Below are positions 35,279 through 43,864 of a stretch of 64,000 nucleotides of DNA, piece after piece. The DNA is from Bradyrhizobium nitroreducens (GTDB taxonomy: Bacteria > Pseudomonadota > Alphaproteobacteria > Rhizobiales > Xanthobacteraceae). The notes beneath the pieces are model-generated. The model worked only from the letters and a program-made list of their open reading frames with translations, had not been told where the DNA came from and did no database searches. Each line of letters starts with the position of its first letter. Position 1 is the first letter of the stretch. The stretch covers positions 1,420,674 to 1,484,673 of the forward strand of contig NZ_LFJC01000003.1 in the NCBI RefSeq assembly GCF_002776695.1. The letters run 5' to 3'. Position numbers and translations under genes: made by a program.

Positions 35279-36229
35279 ATGAGCCTCGCTGAACCCGCGG
35301 CTCTCCCGGTCGCGACCTCGGCGGCACCGCGCATGGACGTCCTGAAGCGGTTCTCGAACCGCTTCAAAGCTTCGCTGCCTGCCTATCTGCTGTTGCTGCC
35401 CTCGCTGGTCTTCCTCGCGCTGTTCACCTACGGCGCGATGGGACGCGTGCTCGTCGATGCGCTTTACCAGCGCGCCACGCCGAAGGCGCCCGTCCGCTTC
35501 GTCGGCCTCGACAATATCAGCGCGGTGCTGGCCGACCCCGCCTTCACCGGCGCCGTCGTCAACAATCTCGTCTACGCCGTCGGTACCGCCATCCCGAGCA
35601 TTGGGCTGGCGCTCTTGTTCGCGCTGGCGCTGGCGCGCACCAACGCCGTCAGCAGTGCGCTGCGCGCCGCGCTGTTCCTGCCGGTGCTGATCCCGATGGT
35701 CGCGGCCTCCGCGCTGTTCATGTTCATCTTCCTGCCCAATGTCGGCCTGCTCGACTACTACATCGGCCGCCTGCTGCCAGTGCTGCCGAACTGGCTCGGC
35801 GACCCCGATGTTGCGCTTTACGCGATCATGATCATCACGATCTGGAAGAACGCCGGCTATTACATGCTGTTCTTCCTGGCCGGCCTCCAGGCCGTGCCCG
35901 AGGACGTGATGGAGGCCGCCCATCTCGACGGCGCCGGGCCGTATCGGCGCCTGCGCCACATCATCCTGCCCGAGCTCAAGCCCACCTTCCTGTTCGTCAT
36001 CGTGATCGCCACGCTCAACGCGGTGACGCAGGTCGACCACGTCTTCGTCATGACCCAGGGCGGGCCGTCCAACTCGACCAACCTCGTGCTGTTCTACATC
36101 TACCAGCAGGCGGTCGAGCATTACGACGTCGGCAAGGCCTCGGCCGCGACGCTGCTGACGCTCGCCGCGCTGATGGGTCTCACCGCGCTCTCCTTCCGCA
36201 CGATGGCGAACCGCGAGGGCGGGCCATGA
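35279..36229 (+). CDS. ABC transporter permease (sugar/glycerol-phosphate type), first subunit
   Basis: A 316-residue permease with about six membrane helices and the cytoplasmic coupling loop EAAHLDGAGPYRRLRHIILP, the EAA motif of carbohydrate (CUT1) ABC importers. It resembles UgpA. ATG 35279 lies one base after the phosphodiesterase stop; the upstream frame is rejected. It overlaps the second permease by four bases (ATGA). No ATPase gene follows in this cluster. Confidence 0.92.
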   Translation: MSLAEPAALPVATSAAPRMDVLKRFSNRFKASLPAYLLLLPSLVFLALFTYGAMGRVLVDALYQRATPKAPVRFVGLDNISAVLADPAFTGAVVNNLVYAVGTAIPSIGLALLFALALARTNAVSSALRAALFLPVLIPMVAASALFMFIFLPNVGLLDYYIGRLLPVLPNWLGDPDVALYAIMIITIWKNAGYYMLFFLAGLQAVPEDVMEAAHLDGAGPYRRLRHIILPELKPTFLFVIVIATLNAVTQVDHVFVMTQGGPSNSTNLVLFYIYQQAVEHYDVGKASAATLLTLAALMGLTALSFRTMANREGGP

Positions 36230-37095
36230 AACTGTTCGACCGCCTGTTCAGGGATGCCCCGCTCGCCACAAGGGGCGAGATCACGCCAAAGCTCGGCATC
36301 CTGCTGACCGTTCTGCTCGCGATCGTCTGGCTCATTCCGTTCCTGTGGATGATCGTGGCGACGTTGCGTCCGGCCTCCGACGGCATCAACGCCATGGCCG
36401 AGCTGATGCCGAGCCTGAAGCCGACGCTCGACAACGTCAGGGATGCCTGGGAGATCGGCGACTTTCCGCGCTACACGCTCAACACCACGTTCATCTGCGC
36501 CGGCATCCTCTTGGTGCAGTTCGTCACGATCACGCTGGCGGGCTTTGCCTTTGCGCGCCTGAACTTCGTCGGCAAGACGCCGATCTTCTACCTGTTCCTG
36601 ATGCAGCTGATGCTGGTGCCGGTCCTGCTGATCGTGCCGAACCTGTCGCTGGTGGCGCAGCTCGGGCTCTACGACACGCTCACCGGCGTGATGATGCCGT
36701 TCTTCGCCTCCGCCTTCGGCACCTTCCTGATGCGCCAGGCCTTCGAGGCGATTCCGACCGAGCTGGAGGACGCGGCTCTGATCGACGGCGCCAGCCTGCT
36801 CCAGCGCATCCGCCACATCTACGTGCCGCTGTCGATGCCGAGCTTCTCGGCCTTCGCCATCATCTCCGTGACCAGCCACTGGAACGACTTCCTGTGGCCG
36901 CTGATGGTGATCAATTCGCCGGACAAGCGGCCGCTCACGGTCGGCCTCTCGGTGTTCACCAAGACCGCCGAAGGCACCCAGGCCTGGGGCACCATCGCCG
37001 CCGGCACGCTGATGGTGATCGCGCCGCTGCTCGTCACCTTCCTGATCTTCCAGAAACGCTTCATCAGCTCTTTCGTCACCTCAGGCATCAAATAG
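36226..37095 (+). CDS. ABC transporter permease (sugar/glycerol-phosphate type), second subunit
   Basis: A 289-residue UgpE-like permease with six membrane helices and an EAA-type loop, LEDAALIDGASLLQRIRHIYVP. It forms the heterodimeric channel with the preceding permease, whose stop it overlaps by four bases, which implies translational coupling. The binding-protein gene follows after 11 bases with an AGGAG site. Confidence 0.92.
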   Translation: MKLFDRLFRDAPLATRGEITPKLGILLTVLLAIVWLIPFLWMIVATLRPASDGINAMAELMPSLKPTLDNVRDAWEIGDFPRYTLNTTFICAGILLVQFVTITLAGFAFARLNFVGKTPIFYLFLMQLMLVPVLLIVPNLSLVAQLGLYDTLTGVMMPFFASAFGTFLMRQAFEAIPTELEDAALIDGASLLQRIRHIYVPLSMPSFSAFAIISVTSHWNDFLWPLMVINSPDKRPLTVGLSVFTKTAEGTQAWGTIAAGTLMVIAPLLVTFLIFQKRFISSFVTSGIK

Positions 37096-37106
37096 GAGAT
37101 TTTCCG

Positions 37107-38441
37107 ATGCTGTTTTCCCGCAGGCTCATGCTCGGCCTAGCCATGGCTGGCTCGTTCGCCAGCGCCCTCGCCTTCCCGGCGCTCGCCGGCGAAGGCCCGA
37201 CCGAGATCGATCTGTTCTTCCCCGTCCCCGTCGACGGCAAGCTCGCGCGCGACATGGGCACCCTGATCAAGGAGTTCAACGAAGGCCACCCTGATATCAA
37301 GGCGACCGCCGTCTACACCGGCTCCTATGACGACACGCTGATCAAGACGCGGGCCGCGATCAAGGCCGGCAAGCCGCCGTCCGCCGTGATCATGTCCGCC
37401 AACTTCCTGCTCGACATGCAGATCGAGAACGAGCTCACCAATCTCGATGCCCTGATCAAGGCCGACGGCACCACCAAGGAGCAGTTCCTCGGCCAGTTCT
37501 TCCCCGCGCTGCAGGGCAACGCGGTGATCAACCGCTCGGTCTACGGCGTGCCGTTCCACAATTCGACGCCGCTGCTCTACATCAACGCCGACAAGGCCAA
37601 GGAGGCGGGCCTTGATCCGGAGAAGCCGCCGCAGACCTGGGCCGAGCTCACCGACTGGGCCAAGAAGCTCACCAAGCGCGAGGGTGACAAGGTGACCCAA
37701 TGGGGCATCGCGATCCCCTGCGCCTACGACTATTGCGGCTGGATGATGGAAACGCTCACCATGAGCAATGGTGGGCGCTACTACAACGAGGAGTTCGGCG
37801 GCGAAGTATATTACGACACGCCCTCGATGCTCGGCGCACTGACCTGGTGGAACGACCTCATCTATAAGCACAAGGTGCATACCCCCGGCGCGACGCCCGG
37901 ACCTGCCGTCAGCACCTCCTTCATCTCAGGCAATGCCGCGATGATGATGCTGTCGACGGGCTCGCTCACCTATGTGCGCGACAACGCCAAGTTCAACTAC
38001 AAGGTCGCCTTCATCCCGCACAACGTCCGCAACGCCGTGCCGATCGGCGGCGCCTCGCTGATCATGCCGGCCGGTCTCGAAGCCGAGAAGCAGAAGGCCG
38101 CCTGGACGCTGATCAAGTGGATGACCTCGCCCGAGAAGAGCGGCTGGTGGAGCCGCGCCACCGGCTATTTCGCGCCCAACATGGCCGCCTACAAGACGCC
38201 CGACATGGTCGACTTCCTCAACAAGAACCCGGACGCCAAGACCGCCGTCGAGCAGCTCGACGTCGCCAAGCCGTGGTTCGCGACCTACAAGACCGTCCCC
38301 GTCCGCAAGAACCTCGAGGACGAGGTGATGCTGGTCCTCAACGGCAAGAAGCAGCCGAAGGAGGCCCTCGCCGCCGCGCAGAAAGCCGCCGACGAGACGC
38401 TCAAGCCGTACAACGCGGAGACGTCGCTGAAGCTGCCGTAA
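37107..38441 (+). CDS. Extracellular solute-binding protein (family 1, UgpB-like)
   Basis: 444 residues. A signal peptide (MLFSRRLMLGLAMAGSFASALAF) is followed by a periplasmic binding domain with FNEGHPDIKATAVYTGSYDDT and GWWSRATGYFAPN, a pattern resembling glycerol-3-phosphate/glycerophosphodiester binding proteins. It delivers substrate to the two upstream permeases. The start ATG 37107 is preceded by AGGAG. A longer reading frame overlapping the second permease is an artefact. Confidence 0.92.
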   Translation: MLFSRRLMLGLAMAGSFASALAFPALAGEGPTEIDLFFPVPVDGKLARDMGTLIKEFNEGHPDIKATAVYTGSYDDTLIKTRAAIKAGKPPSAVIMSANFLLDMQIENELTNLDALIKADGTTKEQFLGQFFPALQGNAVINRSVYGVPFHNSTPLLYINADKAKEAGLDPEKPPQTWAELTDWAKKLTKREGDKVTQWGIAIPCAYDYCGWMMETLTMSNGGRYYNEEFGGEVYYDTPSMLGALTWWNDLIYKHKVHTPGATPGPAVSTSFISGNAAMMMLSTGSLTYVRDNAKFNYKVAFIPHNVRNAVPIGGASLIMPAGLEAEKQKAAWTLIKWMTSPEKSGWWSRATGYFAPNMAAYKTPDMVDFLNKNPDAKTAVEQLDVAKPWFATYKTVPVRKNLEDEVMLVLNGKKQPKEALAAAQKAADETLKPYNAETSLKLP

Positions 38442-38466
38442 GGCCGGCTGCTCATCACGAACATCA

Positions 38467-38495
38467 TTCGGCGCTCCGCCAAGCGGGGCGCCGAA
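38467..38495. terminator. Hairpin after the ABC importer operon
   Basis: TTCGGCGC-T-CCGC and GCGG-G-GCGCCGAA form a 12-13 base stem with one mismatch and a CAA loop. No strong T run follows. It is the likely 3' end of the operon. Confidence 0.5.
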
Positions 38496-38627
38496 ATCGT
38501 TTGGGGCGCCCCGATCCCATTAACCCCCCGTCCACCATGCGGCCGTGCCTGCCGCCGGTAACCATTGCAATTAACAGACCCTCAACGGACCCCCGACAAA
38601 TCTATCAATGTTTCTGGAGGTTTCGCC

Positions 38628-38738
38628 GTGGATCTGTTGGTTTTCGAGTTCCTGGGGCTGGCGCTGGTCGCCATGTGTGTGGTCGTGGTGGCGCTGCCCT
38701 GCGCCCGCAAATCCTCCCATCGGGTCCGCTACGAATAG
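38628..38738 (+). CDS. 36-residue single-pass membrane protein
   Basis: A GTG start preceded by TTCTGGAGG (GGAGG seven bases upstream) opens a frame of 36 codons ending TAG at 38736. The product starts MDLLVFEFLGLALVAM (GTG read as Met), continues with a Val-rich stretch to a single Cys (VVVVALPCARK) and has a basic tail, SSHRVRYE. This is a textbook tiny membrane protein: one helix with a positive C-terminus. No family recognised. It may be a subunit or regulator of another membrane complex; RNase D lies downstream but a link is not implied. Confidence 0.55.
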   Translation: MDLLVFEFLGLALVAMCVVVVALPCARKSSHRVRYE

Positions 38739-38854
38739 GAATTTCGTCGGAAAAAGCGATTCCGGTCCAAATGCAAGGCTCGAATTCGCATCGAGCCCCT
38801 TGACATCACAGCACTTTCGGCAGAACGGCTGATATCAAGTGTCATGGGCCGTTC

Positions 38855-40003
38855 ATGGATTTAATTACCACCACCGCTGACCTCGCGGCTGCCTGCAGCC
38901 GACTGGCCAAGCACCCCGTCATTACCGTCGATACCGAGTTCCTGCGCGAGACCACCTACTACCCGCTGCTGTGCGTGGTGCAGATGGCCAGCGCCGACGA
39001 AGCCGTGGTCATCGACACCCTGGCCGCAGGCATCGACCTCAAGCCGTTCTTCGAGCTGATGGCGAACGAGAGCGTGCTGAAGGTGTTCCACGCCGCCCGC
39101 CAGGACATCGAGATCATCTGGCATCAGGCCAACATCATCCCGCATCCGGTGTTCGATACCCAGGTCGCTGCGATGGTGCTCGGCTACGGCGACAGCATCG
39201 CCTACGACGCCTTGGTCGAGAAGGTCACCGGCCACCGTCCGGACAAGACCCACCGCTTCACCGACTGGTCGCGCCGGCCGCTGACCAAGGAGCAGATGCA
39301 TTACGCGGTGTCCGACGTCACGCATTTGCGCGACGTGTTCGCAGCGCTCGATGCCGACCTCAAGAAGCGCCGCCGCAGCGAATGGGTCTCCATCGAGATG
39401 GAGGTCCTGACCTCGCCGCGCACCTACGACTTCCACCCCGAGCGCGCCTGGGAGCGGCTGAAGACGCGCGTGCGCAAGCCCAAGGACCTCGCCGTCCTCA
39501 TGGAGGTCGCCGCCTGGCGCGAGCAGGAAGCGCAGAGCCGCGACGTGCCGCGCGGCCGGGTGCTGCGCGACGAGGCCGTCAGCGACATCGCCACCCATGC
39601 GCCGAACACGCTGGAGAAGCTCGCAAACCTGCGCTCGGTGCCGAAGGGCTTCGAGAAATCCAAATGGGGCGCGGACATCGTGGCTGCGGTCGCGCGCGGA
39701 CTGGCGCGCGATCCTGCCACGCTGCCGAAGCTGGAGAAGCCGCGCAACAACAACAATGGCGCCGCCATTGTCGAGCTGTTGAAGGTGTTGCTGCGCATGA
39801 CCGCCGAAAAGCATGCGGTCGCCAGCAAGGTGATCGCGACGGTCGACGATCTCGAAGAGATCGCAGCCGACGACGAGGCCGACGTCCCCGCCTTGCGCGG
39901 CTGGCGCCGCGAGCTGTTCGGCGATGCCGCCCTGAAGCTCAAGCGCGGCGAGCTGGCGCTGGCGGTCGAGAAGGGCCGCGTGATCGGGGTTCAGCGGGAG
40001 TAG
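38855..40003 (+). CDS. rnd: Ribonuclease D
   Basis: A 382-residue DEDD-type 3'-5' exoribonuclease acting in tRNA 3'-end maturation. Exonuclease residues are visible: Asp26 and Glu28 ([14 protein letters not shown]), the aspartate in [11 protein letters not shown], and the YAVSDVTHL motif with the final Tyr/Asp. An HRDC domain (about 215-295) follows with [22 protein letters not shown]. Length is standard. It is a single gene; a dispersed repeat follows it. Confidence 0.94.
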   Translation: MDLITTTADLAAACSRLAKHPVITVDTEFLRETTYYPLLCVVQMASADEAVVIDTLAAGIDLKPFFELMANESVLKVFHAARQDIEIIWHQANIIPHPVFDTQVAAMVLGYGDSIAYDALVEKVTGHRPDKTHRFTDWSRRPLTKEQMHYAVSDVTHLRDVFAALDADLKKRRRSEWVSIEMEVLTSPRTYDFHPERAWERLKTRVRKPKDLAVLMEVAAWREQEAQSRDVPRGRVLRDEAVSDIATHAPNTLEKLANLRSVPKGFEKSKWGADIVAAVARGLARDPATLPKLEKPRNNNNGAAIVELLKVLLRMTAEKHAVASKVIATVDDLEEIAADDEADVPALRGWRRELFGDAALKLKRGELALAVEKGRVIGVQRE

Positions 40004-40037
40004 GCCTTAGCTGCCAACGCGCAACAACTATGAGACC

Positions 40038-40188
40038 GTCATCCTGAGGCACGAGCCGCGCGGTGCAACGCACCGCACGGGGAGCCTCGAAGGATGCACG
40101 GCCCCGCTGCCGCCGCTCCGAGAGAGCCAGGCCGGCACCCTTCGAGGGCCGCTGAAGAAGCGGCCACCTCAGGGTGACGGTGATAGAG
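40038..40188 (+). repeat. Dispersed intergenic repeat of the GTCATCCTGAGG family, copy 2
   Basis: Same family as 4675-4822: it begins GTCATCCTGAGGCACGAG, contains GGAGCCTCGAAGGATGCACG, and ends CACCTCAGGGTGACGGTGATAGAG. The left and right halves are complementary (CCTGAGG/CCTCAGG, CTCGAAGG/CCTTCGAGG). It separates the convergent genes rnd and the aminotransferase. Confidence 0.82.
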
Positions 40189-40201
40189 TTCCGCCCAACG
40201 A

Positions 40202-41584
40202 TTACGCCGGCGTCAGCTTCGCCACTTCCGCCTTCATGTCGTTCAGTACGCCCGCGATCGCGGCGACCATATCGTCGATCTGCGCCTTGGTGACGATCAG
40301 CGGCGGGCAGATGGCGATGGCATCCAGCATGTTGCGCGAGATCACGCCGCGCTCCTGGAGCATGCGGCTGGCGATGCCGCCGACCGCGCCGGGCGTCGCG
40401 GCCGCTGTCTTGCGGCCCTTGTCGAGCACGAGCTCGATCGCCGCGATCATGCCGACACCACGGACCTCGCCAACCAGCGGATGGCTGGCGAGCTCGCGCA
40501 AGCGGCCCTGCATGTAGCCGCCGAGCTCGGCGGCATGCGCGACCAGCCCGCGCTCCTCGATGATCTTGAGGTTCTCCAGCGCAACCGCCGAGCCGACCGG
40601 ATGCCCGCCCGCGGTGAAGCCGTGGCCGAGCACGCCGATCTTGTTGCTCTCGTCCGCGATCGGCTCGAACATGCGATCGTTCATGATGATCGCCGAGAAC
40701 GGAAAATAGCTCGAGGTGATCTGCTTGGAGACCACGAGCACGTCAGGCTTGATGCCGTAGGTCTCGCAGCCGAACATCTTGCCGGTGCGACCGAAGCCGC
40801 AGATCACCTCGTCGGCCACCAAGAGGATGTCGTACTTCTTCAAGACCGCCTGGATCTTGTCCCAATAGGTCGCCGGCGGCACGATGACGCCGCCTGCGCC
40901 CATCACCGGCTCGCCGAAGAAGGCCGCGATCGTATCCGGCCCCTCCTTCTGGATCAGCGCGTCGAGCTCCTCGGCCCGGCGCGACGCGAACGCCTCCTCG
41001 CTCTCGCCGGGGGCGCCGTCCTTGTAGAAGTGCGGCGATCCGGTGTGCAGGATGTTCGGCAGCGGCAGGTCGAACGAGCGGTGGTTGTTCGGCAGGCCCG
41101 TAAGGCTGGCCGAGGCAATGGTGACGCCGTGATAGGCGCGCATCCGGCTGATCACCTTCTTGCGCTGCGGCTGGCCGAGCGCGTTGGAGCGATAGGCGAT
41201 CAACTTCAGCACGGTGTCGTTGGCTTCCGAGCCGGAATTGGTGAAGAACACCTTGCTCATCGGCACGGGCGCGAGCGCGACCAGCTTCTCGGCGAGGTCG
41301 ATCGAGGGCCCGTGCGATTTGGCCGAGAAGGTGTGATAGAACGGCAGCGCCTGCATCTGCTTGTGCGCGGCCTCGACCAGCCGCTTCTCGTTGAAGCCGA
41401 GCCCGACGCTCCACAAGCCCGCCATCGCCTCGAAATAGCGCTTGCCCGACGCGTCGAAGACGTAAGGACCCTCGCCACGTTCGATCACCAGAGGACCGGC
41501 CTGCTGATGCGTGCGTGCATTGGTGTAGGGATGGAGCTGATAGGCCACATCCCGGGCCTCTTGCGAATTGGGCAGCATGGACAT
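40202..41584 (-). CDS. Class III aminotransferase (omega-amino acid/pyruvate type)
   Basis: 460 residues, fold type I. The cofactor aspartate is in ILLVADEVICGFGRTGKMFG, the Schiff-base Lys287 in VVSKQITSSYFPFSA, and FTNSGSEANDTVLKL and GHGFTAGGHPVGSAVALENL are class III signatures. It should transfer an amino group from an omega-amino acid, amine or beta-alanine to pyruvate; substrate not determined. The start is ATG 41584 or 41578. It stands alone, downstream of the LysR-controlled operon on the same strand. Confidence 0.9.
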   Translation of the reverse strand: MSMLPNSQEARDVAYQLHPYTNARTHQQAGPLVIERGEGPYVFDASGKRYFEAMAGLWSVGLGFNEKRLVEAAHKQMQALPFYHTFSAKSHGPSIDLAEKLVALAPVPMSKVFFTNSGSEANDTVLKLIAYRSNALGQPQRKKVISRMRAYHGVTIASASLTGLPNNHRSFDLPLPNILHTGSPHFYKDGAPGESEEAFASRRAEELDALIQKEGPDTIAAFFGEPVMGAGGVIVPPATYWDKIQAVLKKYDILLVADEVICGFGRTGKMFGCETYGIKPDVLVVSKQITSSYFPFSAIIMNDRMFEPIADESNKIGVLGHGFTAGGHPVGSAVALENLKIIEERGLVAHAAELGGYMQGRLRELASHPLVGEVRGVGMIAAIELVLDKGRKTAAATPGAVGGIASRMLQERGVISRNMLDAIAICPPLIVTKAQIDDMVAAIAGVLNDMKAEVAKLTPA

Positions 41585-41748
41585 TTGCGAAGATCCTTGA
41601 AAGCGTCACGTCGCAGGCAGAGCCCGCGTCATCACTCGATGATCAAGCTCCCTGGCTATTGCGGCAGCGCGAAGCTTGCAACGCCTATTCGTCGGCAGCA
41701 AGCGCTCAGCAGCGTTGCACAAAGCCGCATATCGGGACTGGGCAGCTC

Positions 41749-41919
41749 TTACGCCGCGTCATCGTCGTGCCCGTCGTCGGCACGGGCAGCGGCTTCCCTC
41801 ACCTCGACCAGCGCCATCGAGAGCAGATAGACCGTCGTCGGCAGGCCGAGCCTGCGCGCCTTTTCGGCGGCATGCGACAGGTCGCTCGCCAGCTCCTTGA
41901 GCTCGTCTCCCCGTGACAA
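41749..41919 (-). CDS. Small acidic-tailed protein, 56 residues
   Basis: A frame starting with TTG at 41919 (LSRGDELKELASDLSHAAEK) and ending TAA at 41749, with ARRLGLPTTVYLLSMALVEV in the middle and an Asp-rich tail (ADDGHDDDAA). It is helical, without signal peptide. A frame start at TTG is the only option because a TAG lies ten codons upstream. It begins 30 bases after the isochorismatase-like gene and is probably the last gene of that operon. Function unknown; the amphipathic helix suggests protein binding. Confidence 0.5.
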   Translation of the reverse strand: MSRGDELKELASDLSHAAEKARRLGLPTTVYLLSMALVEVREAAARADDGHDDDAA

Positions 41920-41949
41920 TCTTGCACCCCATCCGCCGGTCGCGGTGGC

Positions 41950-42513
41950 CTACACCGCAACGGCGCCGCTGGTTCTGATCAGTTCGGCGCTGGGGAGAAT
42001 TGTAGCAAAATTCGCAACGACATTCACTACCGCATGCTTGTAGGCGGCGGCATCAGCCGTGCCGGGTTGCCGGCAAGCCACGGCGTCAGCGACCACCTGG
42101 TAGCGATGGCTGCGGTGAAACCCGTCGACAGCGGTCGCCAGAATGGTCTCGTCCAGGGAAAAACCGACGAGAATACAGCGCACAGTGCGGATATTGGACA
42201 TGTAGTCCACAAACCGCGACGAGCTGTAGGCGGACGGCAGCGGATGCTCGAACGTCATCTCGCCCGGCCGCGGCTTGGCCTCCGCGATCCAATCGGTCAG
42301 CCTGGATGCCGGATTGAACCAGGCGGCCTGTGCGATGCGCTTCAGGTGCATCACCGGCCAGAGATTGCCGCGCCACAGCGTCAGCAGTTCCAGGCAGCGT
42401 GCGGTTGCAGCGTCGCCATCGAGGATGACGTGGCGACGCCCGGGGGTCAGATACTCGACCTGCAGATCCGCGCAGATCAGGATCGGCGGATCATCTTGGA
42501 TGGAAGCCAGCAT
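41950..42513 (-). CDS. Isochorismatase-fold protein lacking the catalytic Cys and Lys
   Basis: A 187-residue protein of the cysteine hydrolase (isochorismatase-like) superfamily. Asp16 is present (ILICADLQVEYLTPG), and the C-terminal half follows the family: CILVGFSLDETILATAVDGF, then YQVVADAVACRQPG. The position of the nucleophile Cys (after VGFSLDE) is Thr123 and the expected Lys region reads FEHPLPSAYSS with His/Pro. It is thus likely not a hydrolase of the usual type and may bind a ligand or act as a scaffold. It lies 25 bases after the GNAT gene in a LysR-divergent operon. Confidence 0.75.
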   Translation of the reverse strand: MLASIQDDPPILICADLQVEYLTPGRRHVILDGDAATARCLELLTLWRGNLWPVMHLKRIAQAAWFNPASRLTDWIAEAKPRPGEMTFEHPLPSAYSSSRFVDYMSNIRTVRCILVGFSLDETILATAVDGFHRSHRYQVVADAVACRQPGTADAAAYKHAVVNVVANFATILPSAELIRTSGAVAV

Positions 42514-42538
42514 TGTCTTGCGTCGAGCTGCACCAATT

Positions 42539-43159
42539 TCAACGACTGGCGAGCGCGAGGTCTCGCAGCGGTGAGGTCACGGACCGCCCCGCCGAGGCGT
42601 CGAGCACGCCCGGCCGATCCCAATCGCCCTCGGGCCGGATGATCACATAGGGATCGCTGTCCAGCGTGATCGCGTCTGGACCCGGCTCGATCTCCAGCAG
42701 CATTTCCGTGTAGGAGAAGTCCGAGAAGGTGATCTTACGATTGTGACCGAGCGGCTTGGCGCCGAAATGGGCCCAGAAATCGACCAGCCGATCCTGTGCC
42801 TGACCGTAGATCTTGCGGAATCCCTTGCGCTTCACGTAATCGACGCTCGCCTGCACCAGCTTGAACGAGACGCGCGAGCGCCGGTACTGGTGGCGCACCG
42901 CGAGCCGCTCCACCTTGGCGAAATCGCCGAAGAAGCGCACCCGCAGGCAGCCTGCGGGCTCGTTGCCGACGAAGCCGATGAAGTGCGCTGCGACCATGTC
43001 GTTGCCGTCGAACTCCTCCTCGAACGGGCAATCCTGCTCGGCGAGATAGACCGCGGAACGAATGGCGGTGACCAGCATGAGATCGCTGGGATCGCGCGCC
43101 AGACGAACGGTGATGGCGCGGGAACAGGGCTTGGCGAGAGGAATTCTAGTACCGTGCAT
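42539..43159 (-). CDS. GNAT-like N-acyltransferase B
   Basis: 206 residues. The AIRSAVYLAEQDCPFEEEFDGND segment and CLRVRFFGDFAKVERLAV followed by HQYRRSRVSFKLVQASVDYV match the acetyl-CoA binding region of the ElaA/PhnO-like GNAT group, where motif A normally reads RGxGxG. Here it is RRSRVSFKL, so the glycines are missing and CoA binding may be altered. The ATG at 43159 has AAGGAG at 8 bases and overlaps the end of the upstream gene by 14 bases, implying coupled translation. Acceptor unknown. Confidence 0.75.
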   Translation of the reverse strand: MHGTRIPLAKPCSRAITVRLARDPSDLMLVTAIRSAVYLAEQDCPFEEEFDGNDMVAAHFIGFVGNEPAGCLRVRFFGDFAKVERLAVRHQYRRSRVSFKLVQASVDYVKRKGFRKIYGQAQDRLVDFWAHFGAKPLGHNRKITFSDFSYTEMLLEIEPGPDAITLDSDPYVIIRPEGDWDRPGVLDASAGRSVTSPLRDLALASR

Positions 43160-43763
43160 CTGCAAAACTCCTTGCTTGGATGATCGCGCCCGGCATGTGC
43201 ATCGTTTGCCGATGCCAGGGCCGCTCGTAGCGCCAGAGATCGGGCTGGAAGCTCGGGACCGGGACGAAGCCGGTCGCCTTCATGATGTCGCGTCCGGCCA
43301 CAGTTGACGGCTGCGCATAGCAATCTGCGCCGCGAAACCTTAGCTGTCGCAGATGCGCTGCAGCCTTGCCGAGACCGGCGATCCCGCGCCCCGTCGCGGC
43401 AATCGCCCAGATGTAGATCGCCGCGACGTCTTCCTTCGCGGAAGCGAGATAGCGCGTCTCGGGCGCAGTGAGGCAGATCTCGTCGAGCAGCAACGCGTCG
43501 TGCCCGCGATCATTGAGAAACAGGAAGGCCATGCCGCCGACCAGGTCGCCCTTCCGGCTGAACGTCAGGATGCTCTGCGGATCGAACGCGAAATATCGCG
43601 CAAGCTCGGCCGCCCCGATCCTCACGCCCGGCACCAGGCGGTGCGCCATCGCTGCCAGCGCGGCAATTTCGGAAAATTGCGCGCAGTGGACTTCGACATC
43701 CGGACTCAGCGGCAAGGCATCGAAATCATGCCTTGCGGCAAACGAGCCTCTTTCCATACCCAT
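43146..43763 (-). CDS. GNAT-like protein A
   Basis: 205 residues, probably GNAT fold: TFSRKGDLVGGMAFLFLN is the central strand pair, DALLLDEICLTAPE the acceptor region, and IAATGRGIAGLGKAAAHL replaces the CoA loop (GRGIAGLG). The C-terminal MKATGFVPVPSFQ and the Trp-rich RYERPWHRQT fit the GNAT end. Function and substrate are unknown. It is the first gene of the operon, 70-100 bases from the divergent LysR gene, and overlaps the next GNAT-like gene. Confidence 0.65.
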   Translation of the reverse strand: MGMERGSFAARHDFDALPLSPDVEVHCAQFSEIAALAAMAHRLVPGVRIGAAELARYFAFDPQSILTFSRKGDLVGGMAFLFLNDRGHDALLLDEICLTAPETRYLASAKEDVAAIYIWAIAATGRGIAGLGKAAAHLRQLRFRGADCYAQPSTVAGRDIMKATGFVPVPSFQPDLWRYERPWHRQTMHMPGAIIQARSFADARY

Positions 43764-43864
43764 GTCACGCCTCTATCGTTCGAGGCTTTCGTGCCCCGCT
43801 ACGCCGACGAGCTTAGCGGCTGGGGATCAGGAGTATGCAGCAGTTATTGCACCGGGGTGCTGCG

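Noticed and set aside
36345..37106. N-terminal extension of the solute-binding protein frame over the second permease
   Set aside because: The part before 37107 is Arg/Ala/His-rich out-of-frame translation of the permease; the true start has AGGAG and a signal peptide.
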